DNA from: an uncultured bacterium
Lineage (GTDB): Bacteria > Verrucomicrobiota > Kiritimatiellia > CAIVKH01
Reading direction: 5' to 3'
Assembly: GCA_937958885.1 (NCBI GenBank)
Contig: CALGMT010000055.1
Span: 1 to 64,000 of the forward strand
Length of the DNA: 64,000 nucleotides
Shown here: positions 33,366 to 42,932 of the stretch, piece after piece
Numbering within the stretch: the first letter of the stretch is position 1
Layout: each line of letters opens with the position of its first letter
Translations under genes and position numbers: made by a program
The notes under the pieces: model-generated
The model's database searches: none
What the model was told of the DNA's origin: nothing
The model's input: the letters and a program-made list of their open reading frames with translations, nothing else

Positions 33366-33442
33366 GGGGGCGTAGCTCAACTGGTTAGAGCGCTGCCCTG
33401 TCACGGCAGAGGTTGCGGGTTCGAGCCCCGTCGCTCCCGCCA
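33366..33442 (+). tRNA. tRNA-Asp (anticodon GTC), CCA encoded
   Basis: A complete cloverleaf. The acceptor stem is GGGGGCG/CGCTCCC with one G-T pair, and the D arm is GCTC/GAGC. The anticodon stem CTGCC/GGCAG surrounds CTGTCAC, giving anticodon GTC. The T arm has the TTCGAGC loop. The genomic CCA ends at 33442. It lies between the divergent anSME gene and the thioesterase gene. Confidence 0.97.
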
Positions 33443-33470
33443 GTTTCTTCCAACCTTCCGCGCGCTATCG

Positions 33471-33926
33471 ATGGCCCGCCAAAAAATTGAGCTGCCGAAC
33501 GAGTGGCTGTTCGCCACCGAGCTGCCGATCCGGATCACCGACCTGAACTATGGGCGCCATGTCGGCAACGATATGATGCTCGCCCTGCTGCAGGAGGCGC
33601 GGGTGCGCTGGTTGCGTGCGCTCGGGTACGAGTCCGAGTTGCTGGCGGAGCCGGTGGGCCTGATCCTCGTGGACCTCGCGGTGCGGTTCAAAGCCGAACT
33701 GTCCTACGGGGATACCGCGCGCATTCGTCTCGCGGTGTCCGAATGGACGCGGCGCGGGTTCGAGCTGGTGTATGCGGTGGCCAAAGCGGCAGATGAATCG
33801 GAAGCCGCGCGCGCCACGACTGGGTTCGTGTTCTTCGACTACGCCGCCCGCAAGCTGGCGGATGCTCCGCCGGAATTTCGCGAGCGAGCCGCGCGCGTCG
33901 TTCAAGACAAATCAAGCGACGTGTAG
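33471..33926 (+). CDS. Hotdog-fold acyl-CoA thioesterase (YbgC/4HBT-like)
   Basis: A 151-residue single hotdog domain. The segment ITDLNYGRHVGNDMMLALLQEARVRWL is the 4HBT signature, with the catalytic-position Asp and the long helix following. The beta strands LILVDLAVRFKAELSYGD and FELVYAVAKAAD complete the fold. It hydrolyses an acyl-CoA thioester of unknown chain. The ATG at 33471 is the family start; it follows the tRNA by 28 bp. Confidence 0.85.
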   Translation: MARQKIELPNEWLFATELPIRITDLNYGRHVGNDMMLALLQEARVRWLRALGYESELLAEPVGLILVDLAVRFKAELSYGDTARIRLAVSEWTRRGFELVYAVAKAADESEAARATTGFVFFDYAARKLADAPPEFRERAARVVQDKSSDV

Positions 33927-34121
33927 CCGTGCGCGGTGAGCGCGGGTTGATTATGCGTGGATGGAATTATTCCCCCTCCATGCGCGGTGCATGCAGGGGG
34001 ACGACGGCTCCCGCCATGCCTTCGCGGGCTTGCACCTCCTGACAGGGGTGTGTCCGAAGCGTTTTGATAGAACTAGCCGCCGGATTTGCACGCCGCGCGT
34101 GTTTTGGTACGTTCGCCCAAT

Positions 34122-34829
34122 ATGACGGATGTTCCCAATCCCGGCGCGCGCGGCGCGATGGGCGGCGCGTTCCGGCGGATGGCCCTCTTTCTCGCCGTAG
34201 CGGCGGCCGGCGTGTGGGCGAGCCACTTCACGCATATCGGCGAGTATTTCAGCGCGTCCTCCATGCAGGAACTGGCCGACCGCATGGGGCCGCAGGGCGT
34301 GGCGCTCATCGTCGGGCTGGGCGTGGTCACACCGCTGATGTTCCTGCCGCGCTGGCCGATCGCCTTTCTCGCGGGTCTGTTGTACGGGATCGGATGGGGC
34401 ACGTTGCTGGCGACCGCCGCTTCCACGGTCGGTGCATGGCTGCATTTTATGTTGTCGCGCACGCTGCTGGCGCCGGCCTCGGAGCGCATCAAAAAGCGGA
34501 TGGGGTGGGAACACCTCCAAATTCCGCGCGATAAACAGTTCATGACGCTGTTTATGCTGCGCGCGTTTCCGCTGTCGAGCTTCGTGGCCACCAACGTGCT
34601 GGCCGGCGCGCTTAAACTTAGCCGCGGGCGCTTTATTGCCGCGACGTTTTTCGGCATGCTGCCTTCCTCATGGATGTACGCCGCATGGGGAAAACTGATG
34701 AAGAAACCCGACCCGCAATTCTACGGTCTCGCCGCGATCTCGCTGGTTCTGATCGTCGCCGGCGCGGTCGCGGCGCAGCGCCGGCTCGCCCCGTGGTTTC
34801 GCCCGGCGCGGGAGGGCGGGGCGGAATAA
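34122..34829 (+). CDS. VTT-domain (TVP38/TMEM64-like) membrane protein
   Basis: A 235-residue inner-membrane protein with about five hydrophobic helices and the VTT/SNARE-associated core: FLPRWPIAFLAGLLYGIGWGTLLATAAST and LRAFPLSSFVATNVLAGALKLSRGRFIAATFFGMLPS. DedA/TVP38 relatives act in lipid flipping or membrane homeostasis, but the substrate here is unknown. ATG 34122 is preferred over 34086 because the earlier codon lies in non-conserved sequence. Confidence 0.83.
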   Translation: MTDVPNPGARGAMGGAFRRMALFLAVAAAGVWASHFTHIGEYFSASSMQELADRMGPQGVALIVGLGVVTPLMFLPRWPIAFLAGLLYGIGWGTLLATAASTVGAWLHFMLSRTLLAPASERIKKRMGWEHLQIPRDKQFMTLFMLRAFPLSSFVATNVLAGALKLSRGRFIAATFFGMLPSSWMYAAWGKLMKKPDPQFYGLAAISLVLIVAGAVAAQRRLAPWFRPAREGGAE

Positions 34830-34882
34830 GTTTATTAATCGGGTCCGCTCGCGTACCCTATCACCGACAGGAGTCGATCCCC

Positions 34883-36355
34883 ATGCGTGACCTCGCGTTG
34901 CCGTACGTTCTCGCCGCCGCCATGCTGTCCGCCGCCGTTGCCCGCGCCGCGCCGCTCGATGCGACGGCCCCGCGGCAAATCTCGCTCCAAATTTACGACA
35001 CCGGCCGCACGCTCGCCGCGGAGTTGCGCCAGATCACGTCGACCGGGGGCGAGGTGGACATTCGCATTCGCCGCCTGCCGGTTCGACTCGATCCGACGAG
35101 CGTCACCGTTGCGCCCGCCGCAGGCGGCGCGCTGATCGAGGTGCTGGAACAGCGCTTCGAATATGATCTGATGGATCCGCTTCGCCTGCTGCGCCGCTAT
35201 CTCAACCGTACCGTGACGGTGGGGTATGGCGCCTCCGCGCAGGAGGGACGTCTAGTCGGCTTGCCGGCCTGGCGCGACGCGCCCTTCCCTTCCGACCCGC
35301 TCGTGTTGGCCAAGGCGGACGGTACACACGTCTCTTTCTTAACGGCGGCCGAAGCGGGGCGCGTCGCATTTCCCGATGCGGGCGCGCTTGCCGTAACGAC
35401 GCCGACGCTGTTCTGGCGCGCTCGGCTCGCCGCGGAAGGCCAACAGAATTTTCGGTTGAGCTACCAGTTCGACGGGCTTTCCTGGCGCGCCGTCTATGAT
35501 GTGATATTGAATCCGGATGCGGGCGTCGCGCGCCTGAACGGGCGGATCGGGTTGGAGAACCGAAGCGGCGGCGCGTTTGACGAGGCCTCGATTGTCCTGA
35601 TCGAAACCGAACGCGGGCGCGCGGCCGGCTCGACCCCGGACCCGGCCGACGCGCCGCCCCAGCGCTACGCGTACGGATTCTTCCAACCGCGCGAGGAACG
35701 CGAAGTGGCCACGCACGCGCCTGTTCAATCGCATGCGCTGGAGCGAAAAGTTAGCCTGGCCGACGGCGAGACCGTCTTTCTCCCGCTCGCCTCGGTCGAG
35801 GAACTCCCGGTACGACGCATTTTCGTGTATGACGGCGTGCGGTTCGACCGGTTCCAACGCAACCGGCGCAACGATTGGAATTATGGCACCGAGTCGCACA
35901 CGACGGTCGACACTCACCTGGAGTTTGACAATACGAAGGCGGCGGGGTTGGGTCTGCCGTTGCCGCCCGGCCGCCTGCGCCTGTATCAACAACGCGCCGA
36001 CGGCTCGATCGAATGGACAGGCGAGGAGACCCTCGCGCCGGTCCTCGGCGGTGCGAGCGGTCAGATCCGACTCGGCCCCGCGCGCGGCCTGCGCGGCGAA
36101 CGCGAGCGCACCGGCTACACCGAGGTCCGTCCGATGCACGAGTACGAGGAATCGTTTGAAATACGCCTGTCGAACGATTCCGATCAAGCGGCTGAAATCC
36201 GCGTTGTCGAGCACCTCTACCGTTGGCCCGAGTTCGAGATCGTGAAATCGTCCGCCGAATATCAATCGATCGGGCCGCAAACCATCGAGTTCCGGTCTGA
36301 GTTGAAGCCCGGCGGACGCCGCTCGATTACCTACACCGTGCGCTATCGCTGGTGA
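34883..36355 (+). CDS. Secreted DUF4139-domain protein (first of two)
   Basis: A 490-residue exported protein with signal peptide MRDLALPYVLAAAMLSAAVARA and a large beta-rich DUF4139 region (about 190-490): LSYQFDGLSWRAVYDVIL, GRIGLENRSGGAFDEASIVLI, VFLPLASVEELPVRRIFVYDG and the closing RRSITYTVRYRW. The function of the family is not established. A GGAG site lies before ATG 34883. A second, diverged member follows immediately, starting 11 bp after this stop (or overlapping by GTGA). Confidence 0.82.
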   Translation: MRDLALPYVLAAAMLSAAVARAAPLDATAPRQISLQIYDTGRTLAAELRQITSTGGEVDIRIRRLPVRLDPTSVTVAPAAGGALIEVLEQRFEYDLMDPLRLLRRYLNRTVTVGYGASAQEGRLVGLPAWRDAPFPSDPLVLAKADGTHVSFLTAAEAGRVAFPDAGALAVTTPTLFWRARLAAEGQQNFRLSYQFDGLSWRAVYDVILNPDAGVARLNGRIGLENRSGGAFDEASIVLIETERGRAAGSTPDPADAPPQRYAYGFFQPREEREVATHAPVQSHALERKVSLADGETVFLPLASVEELPVRRIFVYDGVRFDRFQRNRRNDWNYGTESHTTVDTHLEFDNTKAAGLGLPLPPGRLRLYQQRADGSIEWTGEETLAPVLGGASGQIRLGPARGLRGERERTGYTEVRPMHEYEESFEIRLSNDSDQAAEIRVVEHLYRWPEFEIVKSSAEYQSIGPQTIEFRSELKPGGRRSITYTVRYRW

Positions 36356-36366
36356 GCGGGAGCGCG

Positions 36367-37644
36367 ATGGGCTTCGGCGCCATAACCCGCTGCATCCTGC
36401 TCGCCGGACTGGTCCTGCCGGCCGCGCCCGCGGATGACCTTCGCGCGCCGATCCGCACGCGATTGATGGTGGGCCTCGGATCGTCCGTGATTGTCGAAGA
36501 GCACGAAATCGCGTTTCCCTCGCGCGAGACACGGGTCCGCATGCGCGTGCCCGCGGGCGTCGATCCGGCATCGTTCACCATTATCGACCCTGCCGGCCGC
36601 GCCCGTGTGGTCGAAACCCGCTGGCCCGCGCCGGCGCCACCGACGACGCCCGCGGATGCCGTCGTGTTCGGCCTCCCCGCGCCCGCCGCGCGCGCCGGCG
36701 CGGATCGCGTAGTGGAGGCGCTGATTCGATCGACCGACACCCGCGCGCGCGTGATGGAGGCGATCTACACCACGGATGCGCTCGACTGGCGGGCGCGCTA
36801 TGAACTCACCGTGCGCGGCGACATCGCGAATCATCTGGAGCCCCTCTCCGCGGACCTGGAAGGGCGCTACTTTATCTCCAATGGACTGGCGCGCACCTTT
36901 GCGAACGCGCGCATCCTCGTGCGCGGGCCCGATACCCTCGACACGGCGCGCGAACCCCCGATGGCAGCGCGCGGCTTTCTCGCGCTCGATCCCGACAGTC
37001 CGCTCGCCGATCTGTGGCGGCCGCGCCCGCCGCCCGCGCGCACGCCGCAGTTGTACGCGGTTCCCGACACGGTGACGCTTCCCGGCGGGGACGTCACCGC
37101 CGTCCGCTTCGCGTCCGCGCGGCGCGTTTCCGCGGAACGCTTCTTTGTATTCGACGGCGAGCAGATCGCGACGCCCGCCGCCGGCGCGCCGCGTCCGCTG
37201 CACCAGCACCTGTCGTTGCGCAACGAACGGCGCGTCGGACTCGGCGCGCCCCTGCCGCCCGGATGGGTGACGGTGATCGCCGGTGTCGGGCGCGCCTCCA
37301 TTCGGCAGTTGGCGCAGTTAAACCACACGCCCGCGGGCGGGTTGATTCGCGTGGATCTCGGGCCCGTGCCGGAGGTGGCCGGCGCGCGCCGCTCGCTCGG
37401 GCGGACGCGTGCGAAAACCGGTTTCACGGAGGAGACGATCGAATTGCGGATTGTCAATCTGCTGCCCTCCGCGGTGCGCGTCGAGATTGTCGAGCGTCCG
37501 CCGGCGCCGCTCGCATGGGATGTGGTGCGTTGTTCGCGTCCGTACGAAGTGGTTTCGCGCCGCATCCTCATGGAGCTGAATGTGCCGCCGCGCAGCGAAG
37601 AGCGCATATCATACACCGTTCGGCTCACCGAGCCGGAGGGTTGA
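36367..37644 (+). CDS. Secreted DUF4139-like protein (second of two)
   Basis: A 425-residue paralogue-like neighbour of the previous gene, sharing its layout: hydrophobic export signal, TTDALDWRARYELTV, EGRYFISNGLARTFANARILV, FFVFDG, SLRNERRVGLGAPLPPGWVTVI and RSEERISYTVRLTEPE at the end. Sequence identity looks low. ATG 36367 has a GGGAG site four bases upstream; a GTG at 36352 overlaps the upstream stop. The pair is probably one operon and may work as partners. Confidence 0.75.
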   Translation: MGFGAITRCILLAGLVLPAAPADDLRAPIRTRLMVGLGSSVIVEEHEIAFPSRETRVRMRVPAGVDPASFTIIDPAGRARVVETRWPAPAPPTTPADAVVFGLPAPAARAGADRVVEALIRSTDTRARVMEAIYTTDALDWRARYELTVRGDIANHLEPLSADLEGRYFISNGLARTFANARILVRGPDTLDTAREPPMAARGFLALDPDSPLADLWRPRPPPARTPQLYAVPDTVTLPGGDVTAVRFASARRVSAERFFVFDGEQIATPAAGAPRPLHQHLSLRNERRVGLGAPLPPGWVTVIAGVGRASIRQLAQLNHTPAGGLIRVDLGPVPEVAGARRSLGRTRAKTGFTEETIELRIVNLLPSAVRVEIVERPPAPLAWDVVRCSRPYEVVSRRILMELNVPPRSEERISYTVRLTEPEG

Positions 37645-37645
37645 A

Positions 37646-37879
37646 TCAAGGCGCGGTTTTGAGCAACGCGCGCGGATCGGGCATCGCCGCGCGCTCATTC
37701 TGCGCGGTGAGCCAGCGGGCCTGGAACTGGTATAACAGCATGAATATCGCGAACAGCACCGCGACAAACGCGACGAACTTGAGGTTCTCCTTGAGCGAAC
37801 GCTCGCGGCTCGGATAGTCGATCCGAAACTTGCCGAAGTTGACAATCGGCGGCATCGCGCGTGTGCGGTGCGGCTTCAT
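37646..37879 (-). CDS. Small single-pass membrane protein of unknown function
   Basis: A 77-residue basic protein with one hydrophobic helix (FVAFVAVLFAIFMLLYQF, about 36-53). It is not a recognised family. The start used is ATG 37879; MPPIVNFGKF at 37855 is an alternative that would remove a basic leader. It is divergent from gpmI and convergent with the DUF4139 pair (1 bp between stops). Confidence is limited by its size. Confidence 0.6.
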   Translation of the reverse strand: MKPHRTRAMPPIVNFGKFRIDYPSRERSLKENLKFVAFVAVLFAIFMLLYQFQARWLTAQNERAAMPDPRALLKTAP

Positions 37880-37996
37880 AACGATTCAATATTCTATCGC
37901 GTCCCTCCATGTTCGCAACGCGAATTCGCGCGAAAAACTTGGATTCGTTCCCGATCGCACGTACCATCCTCATCCATTTTACGGAAGGACTGTGAC

Positions 37997-39658
37997 ATGA
38001 CCGTTTTAGCACGCTCCGCATCGTTCGCCGGCCCGCGCGGCCCGGTCGTCCTCGCCATCATGGACGGGACCGGCATCGGGAAATACAAGGAAGGCGATTT
38101 CGTCGCGTCCGCGTTCAAGCCGAACTGGGACTGGCTCAAGCAAAACGCGCTCTACACGGAGTTAAAAGCGCATGGTACTGCCGTCGGCATGCCGAGCGAC
38201 GAGGATATGGGAAATTCCGAGGTCGGCCACAACGCGATCGGCGCGGGCCGCGTCTTTTCGCAGGGCGCGAGCCTCGTCGAGCAAGCGATCAGCAGCCGGG
38301 CGCTCTTCGAAGGCGAGACGTGGAAGGAACTGATCGACAATGTGCTGAAGCACAACACGCAGCTTCATTTCATCGGACTGCTCTCCGACGGCAATGTGCA
38401 CAGCCATATTCGCCACCTCGTCGCCATGCTGAAAGAGGCCCGCGCGGCCGGCGTCCGGAAAGCGCGCTGCCACATCCTGCTCGACGGGCGCGACGTCCCG
38501 CCGCAGTCGGCGCTGACGTATGTGGACGAGCTTGAGGCTGTGCTCAAGGAATTGTCCGCCGACGGCGCGGATTTCGCGATCGCGTCCGGCGGCGGACGGC
38601 AGGTCATCACGATGGACCGCTATGAGGCGGATTGGAACATGGTGAAAAAGGGGTGGGCGATTCACTGGAAGGGCGAAGGCCCGCAGTTCCCCTCCGCGCG
38701 GGCCGCGATCGAACATTATCGCGCCGAAAATCCGGCGGTGATCGACCAGGATTTGCCCCCGTTCGTCGTGGCGCGCGACGGCAAGCCCGTCGGCAAGCTG
38801 CACGAACACGACAGCGTCATCATGATCAATTTCCGCGGCGATCGCGCGCTGGAGACCTGCCGCGCGTTCGAGGAGGAGCACTTCACGAAATTCGACCGCG
38901 GCCCGAAACCGCGCGTGAAATTCGCCGGCATGATGGAATACGACGGCGACACGCACACGCCGAAAAAATATCTCGTTTCGCCGCCCGCGATCGATCGCAC
39001 GATGGGCGAGTATCTCACGGCGTCGGGCGTCAACATCCTCGCGGTGAGCGAGACGCAGAAATACGGGCATGTGACCTATTTCTTCAACGGCAACCGGTCG
39101 GGCAAATTCGACGAGAAACTCGAGGACTATGTCGAGATCAAGTCCGATCGCGTCCCGTTCGAACAGCGGCCGTGGATGAAGGCCGCTGAAATCACGGACG
39201 TCGCGCTGGAATCGATCCGCGCAAACAAGCATCGCTTCATCCGCATCAACTATCCCAACGGCGATATGGTCGGGCATACGGGCCACGTGCAGGCTGTACA
39301 GATCGCCGTGGAGGCTACAGATTTGTCGGTCGGGCGTCTGATGGAGGCGCTTCGCGAGGCGGGCGGCATTCTGGTGTTGACCGCGGATCACGGCAATGCG
39401 GACGAAATGTACGAGCGGAACAAGAAGGGCGAGATCGCGATCGACCCGCGAACCGGGCAGCCGAAAGCGAAAACAAGCCACTCGCTCAATCCTGTTCCGT
39501 GCTTCGTGTGGGACCCGTCCGGCGCGGCGAAAGCGCGGCTCTCCGACGCGGCCAGGAAGGGCGGGCTGGGGATTACCAGCCTGGCGGCCACCTGCATCAA
39601 ACTGCTCGGCTATGAACCGCCTGCGGACTACGATCCGTCGATCATTGACGTGGATTAA
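37997..39658 (+). CDS. gpmI: 2,3-Bisphosphoglycerate-independent phosphoglycerate mutase
   Basis: A 553-residue glycolytic iPGM. Metal and catalytic elements are all visible: LAIMDGTGIG, the phosphoserine MGNSEVGHNAIGAGR (near residue 72), DGNVHSH, LDGRDVPPQSA, INYPNGDMVGHTG, LTADHGNADEM and SHSLNPVP. The opening DGTGIG differs from the usual DGWG. A AAGGA ribosome site precedes ATG 37997. It contrasts with the degenerate ApgM-like protein of the hom operon, which lacks these His residues. Confidence 0.96.
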   Translation: MTVLARSASFAGPRGPVVLAIMDGTGIGKYKEGDFVASAFKPNWDWLKQNALYTELKAHGTAVGMPSDEDMGNSEVGHNAIGAGRVFSQGASLVEQAISSRALFEGETWKELIDNVLKHNTQLHFIGLLSDGNVHSHIRHLVAMLKEARAAGVRKARCHILLDGRDVPPQSALTYVDELEAVLKELSADGADFAIASGGGRQVITMDRYEADWNMVKKGWAIHWKGEGPQFPSARAAIEHYRAENPAVIDQDLPPFVVARDGKPVGKLHEHDSVIMINFRGDRALETCRAFEEEHFTKFDRGPKPRVKFAGMMEYDGDTHTPKKYLVSPPAIDRTMGEYLTASGVNILAVSETQKYGHVTYFFNGNRSGKFDEKLEDYVEIKSDRVPFEQRPWMKAAEITDVALESIRANKHRFIRINYPNGDMVGHTGHVQAVQIAVEATDLSVGRLMEALREAGGILVLTADHGNADEMYERNKKGEIAIDPRTGQPKAKTSHSLNPVPCFVWDPSGAAKARLSDAARKGGLGITSLAATCIKLLGYEPPADYDPSIIDVD

Positions 39659-39706
39659 TCACAAAAAACTAATCTATTTCGTTGCGCATGGGGGTATGGT
39701 CCCACT

Positions 39707-40378
39707 ATGAGCGCCATGCGAGGAGTCTTCACGCTGCTTGTCCTGATGAACACTGCGGCAGCGGCCAATCCGCCCAAACTTTCGGGCGTCGCGCGGATGG
39801 ACCTCGTGGCGCAACCTTCGGTCGGCGCGCTGGCAGGGGGGTGCGGCGACGGCAGGCGGGAGGTGGATCGATTGAATGTCGTGGTGGCCCTCGAGTGATC
39901 AACCGCGGCCGCATGCGTGGCGTCAACGTGCTGCTGAACCCGCCAAATAAACGAGTGCTACTCGAACCCGTCCGAATGGACGAATAAGCCGCATATCATG
40001 AGGAATCAACTCGCGACGCATTACAGCGGTTTCCCCGAGTCGCTGGCGTTTGAAATCCTCAATGAACCGCACCAGAACGCCTCGACTGAATTCATGAATG
40101 GCGTCTATGCCCATCTGCTGCCGCTGTTGCGGCAGACGCATCCGGATCGACCCATCTTCGTGGGGCCCGGACAGTGGAACGGCATCGGCGAACTGCCGAA
40201 CCTGCGCCTGCCCGCGGACGACTCGAACCTCGTGGTGACGGTCCACAGCTATGCGCCGTTTCTCTACAGGCACCAGGGCACAACGCGGGCCGGCACGCTG
40301 CCGTACCCCACGAACGTCGTTTATCCGGGGCCGCCCCACACGGCTTCTTCCGCGTCGTTTGGGAACACCCCTGAATAG
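39707..40378 (+). pseudogene. Decayed GH5-type endoglucanase
   Basis: An N-terminal fragment (39707-39898) resembles a signal peptide plus a short mature start. A later frame (39998-40378, 126 residues) is clearly from glycoside hydrolase family 5: LAFEILNEPHQN holds the acid/base Glu of the NEP motif, and VGPGQWNGIGELPNLRLPADDSNLVVTVHSYAPFLYRHQG matches the family. The region with the nucleophile Glu is missing, and the middle of the barrel is gone or out of frame. It therefore looks like a remnant with deletions and frameshifts, between gpmI and the SulP gene. A recent decay is likely because the GH5 segment is still well conserved. Confidence 0.7.
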
Positions 40379-40394
40379 CCGTCGCGGCGCGAGA

Positions 40395-42059
40395 TTACGT
40401 TTGCTTCTGCGGAATCACGGCCAGCGCGGCCTTGATCGCATCGAGCCGCGTGGGGCAATCCATCACCGGGGCGTCGGGGCCCAGGAGCTGCAGGCGCTCG
40501 AGACGGTCGCGCGCTTTGCCCTTCGCGCCCGCGACCAGCACCTTCGCGCCGCCGGCGAGCGCGTCGCGGATAACGTTCTCGATCGACAGGCCGGCCGTCG
40601 TGCCGAAGATCGTCACATCGCTCAAGTCGAGGATCAGCGCGCAGGCATCGCGCATGGCCGCCTGCTGGCGCGCGATCGCGTCCGCGACGCCGAAAATCAT
40701 CGGGCCGCTCATGTGGAACAGCACCACGCGCCCGTGCGCCAGCTCGAACAGCGTCCGCTCCTCGTCGGTCAGCAGCACGCCCGAATCCGATGAGGGATCG
40801 ATGGTCTTAATCTGCTGCTGTTGCAACTTGGTGAGATTGTCGATCGTGAGGATATTCGCGATGAACATGCCGACGCCGACCGCCACAATCACATCGACCA
40901 GCACGGTCAGCAGCAAAACACCATACATCAAATAGGTCGAGGTCATCGACACCCGGTGCGCGCGCCTCAAGAAGCTCCAGTCGAGAATGCTGATGCCGGC
41001 CTTCACGGTGATGGCCGCAAGAACCGCGAGCGGCACGTTTCGCAACAAGGGGGCGGCGGCGAGCGCAACCGCGAGCAGGAACAGCGCGCGAAATACACCC
41101 GAGCGCGGCGTTTGGGCGCCGGTCTGGATGTTGACGACGGTGCCCATGGTCGCGCCCGCGCCCGGCAAGCCGCCGAAAAGGCCCGACACCATGTTGCCGA
41201 TTCCCTGTCCGATCAATTCGCGGTTCGAGTCGTGCTGCGTGCGGGTGAGGCTGTCCGCGATTTTCGCGGTGAGCAGCGCGTCCACGCAGCCCAGCAAGCC
41301 GAGAATCATGCCGTCCAGCAGGACCAGCATGAACAAATCGGGCGTTAGCACCGGAATTCGAAACGCGGGCAGGCCGGTGGGAATCTCGCCAATGCGGCGA
41401 AGCGACGCGTCGCCCATAAGATATGTGGCGGCCAGTGTGCCGATCAGCAGGGCGGTCAACTTGGGCGGAATGAAGCGCCGCCATGAAGCCGGTTGCAGGA
41501 AAATCAATGCCAGCGCGCCGGCGGCGAGCAGAAACTCCGGCCAGCGGATATCCTGCGCCAGATCCGGCAGGGTCCGCAGAATGCCGATTGCACCGCCGCC
41601 GGGCGCGGCGTGGCCCAGGAAGGCCGGCGCTTGCAGCAGGATCAGCAGCACGCCGATCCCGGACATGAAGCCGGAGACCACGCTGTAGGGCATGAGCGTG
41701 ATGAAGCGTCCGAGCTTCAGCGCGCCGACCGCGATTTGCGTTGCGCCCGCGATTACCACCGCGGTGAAACCCAGCGCGAGGGCGTGGTCCGGATGGCGTG
41801 CGGCGAGGTTGGTCAGCACCGCCGTGAACATCAGCGTCATCGGCCCGGTCGGCTCGGAAATCAGCGTGCGCGACCCGCCGAAGAGCGCGGCAAACAGGCC
41901 TACGAGCACCGCGCCGTACAACCCTGCCTGCGCCCCCGCGCCGGACGCCGCGCCGAAGGCGAGCGCCAGCGGCAGCGATACGATGGCCGTGGTGATTCCG
42001 CCAAACAGATCGCCCTTCAACCCGTCAGGGGACATTATGAGCCGGATGCGCTCGTTCAT
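40395..42059 (-). CDS. SulP-family anion transporter with STAS domain
   Basis: A 554-residue inner-membrane SulP/SLC26 transporter with about a dozen membrane segments: GITTAIVSLPLALAFGAASG at the start, SEPTGPMTLMFTAV, and NRELIGQGIGNMVSGLFGGLPGAGAT, which is the classical SulP signature. A cytoplasmic STAS domain (about 445-550) ends the protein. Substrate could be sulfate, bicarbonate or another anion; a carbonic anhydrase elsewhere in the window is too far to decide. Transcribed alone. Confidence 0.92.
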   Translation of the reverse strand: MNERIRLIMSPDGLKGDLFGGITTAIVSLPLALAFGAASGAGAQAGLYGAVLVGLFAALFGGSRTLISEPTGPMTLMFTAVLTNLAARHPDHALALGFTAVVIAGATQIAVGALKLGRFITLMPYSVVSGFMSGIGVLLILLQAPAFLGHAAPGGGAIGILRTLPDLAQDIRWPEFLLAAGALALIFLQPASWRRFIPPKLTALLIGTLAATYLMGDASLRRIGEIPTGLPAFRIPVLTPDLFMLVLLDGMILGLLGCVDALLTAKIADSLTRTQHDSNRELIGQGIGNMVSGLFGGLPGAGATMGTVVNIQTGAQTPRSGVFRALFLLAVALAAAPLLRNVPLAVLAAITVKAGISILDWSFLRRAHRVSMTSTYLMYGVLLLTVLVDVIVAVGVGMFIANILTIDNLTKLQQQQIKTIDPSSDSGVLLTDEERTLFELAHGRVVLFHMSGPMIFGVADAIARQQAAMRDACALILDLSDVTIFGTTAGLSIENVIRDALAGGAKVLVAGAKGKARDRLERLQLLGPDAPVMDCPTRLDAIKAALAVIPQKQT

Positions 42060-42230
42060 TTGCGCGGGATCCTAACCGAACGCGCTCGCTCGCACAATTC
42101 CGCGCCCATCCGGCCAAACTTCGTTGATGTCCGCCGGCAGCGCGTCGGAACAGCAACGGAGGAGCGAGGTGGCGGCTTAAACCATTGAACAAATTCATGC
42201 CATGCGTAAGGCTGGAACCGGTTGCCCCGA

Positions 42231-42932
42231 ATGCTTGCCGTGATCGCCATTGTTCAAATTCGAGAACTGACGCGGATTTATCAGCAAGGCGACATCAAGG
42301 TTGTCGCGCTGGACAGGGTTTCGCTCGATATCGCGCGCGGCGACTTTGTCGCGCTGATGGGGCCCAGCGGTTCGGGCAAAAGCACGCTGCTGCACATCAT
42401 CGCGGGCATCGATCGCCCCACCGCGGGGTCCTGCAGGGTGGACGGCATTGAAGTGGCGGCGCTGTCGGAAACCGAACTGGCCGGGTGGCGGAACAGCCAC
42501 ATCGGGTTCGTGTTCCAGACGTTCAATTTGATTCCGGTGCTTACGGCGTTCGAAAATGTCGAAATGCCCCTGCTGCTGACGGGGCTGTCCGCCGCCGAGC
42601 GACGCGCGCACGTCGAGGCCGCGTTCGAATTGGTCGGGCTCGCCGATCGGATGGACCATCTCCCGCGCCAATTGTCGGGCGGACAGGAACAGCGCGTGGC
42701 TATCGCGAGGGCGCTGGTCACCGATCCGACCTTGATCGTCGCCGATGAACCGACGGGTAATCTCGACGCGAAATCCGCGTCGGACGTGTTGGGTCTCCTC
42801 GAAGCGTTGAATCGCGATGCGGGCAAAACGATCATCATGGTTACGCACGATCCGAAAGCCGCGGCGCACGCCCGCCGCACGCTGCACCTCGAAAAAGGTG
42901 AGCTGCTGAAGGATGAGGAAGTCCGCCGATGA
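42231..42932 (+). CDS. ABC transporter ATP-binding protein (LolD/MacB-type)
   Basis: A 233-residue ATPase with Walker [11 protein letters not shown]-loop [10 protein letters not shown], signature [15 protein letters not shown], Walker [10 protein letters not shown] and switch His MVTHD. The [18 protein letters not shown] segment is typical of the LolD/MacB group. The signature Gln-Glu variant (GGQEQ) is mild. ATG 42231 is used. It overlaps the next permease by four bases and drives the two FtsX-like permeases. Confidence 0.93.
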   Translation: MLAVIAIVQIRELTRIYQQGDIKVVALDRVSLDIARGDFVALMGPSGSGKSTLLHIIAGIDRPTAGSCRVDGIEVAALSETELAGWRNSHIGFVFQTFNLIPVLTAFENVEMPLLLTGLSAAERRAHVEAAFELVGLADRMDHLPRQLSGGQEQRVAIARALVTDPTLIVADEPTGNLDAKSASDVLGLLEALNRDAGKTIIMVTHDPKAAAHARRTLHLEKGELLKDEEVRR

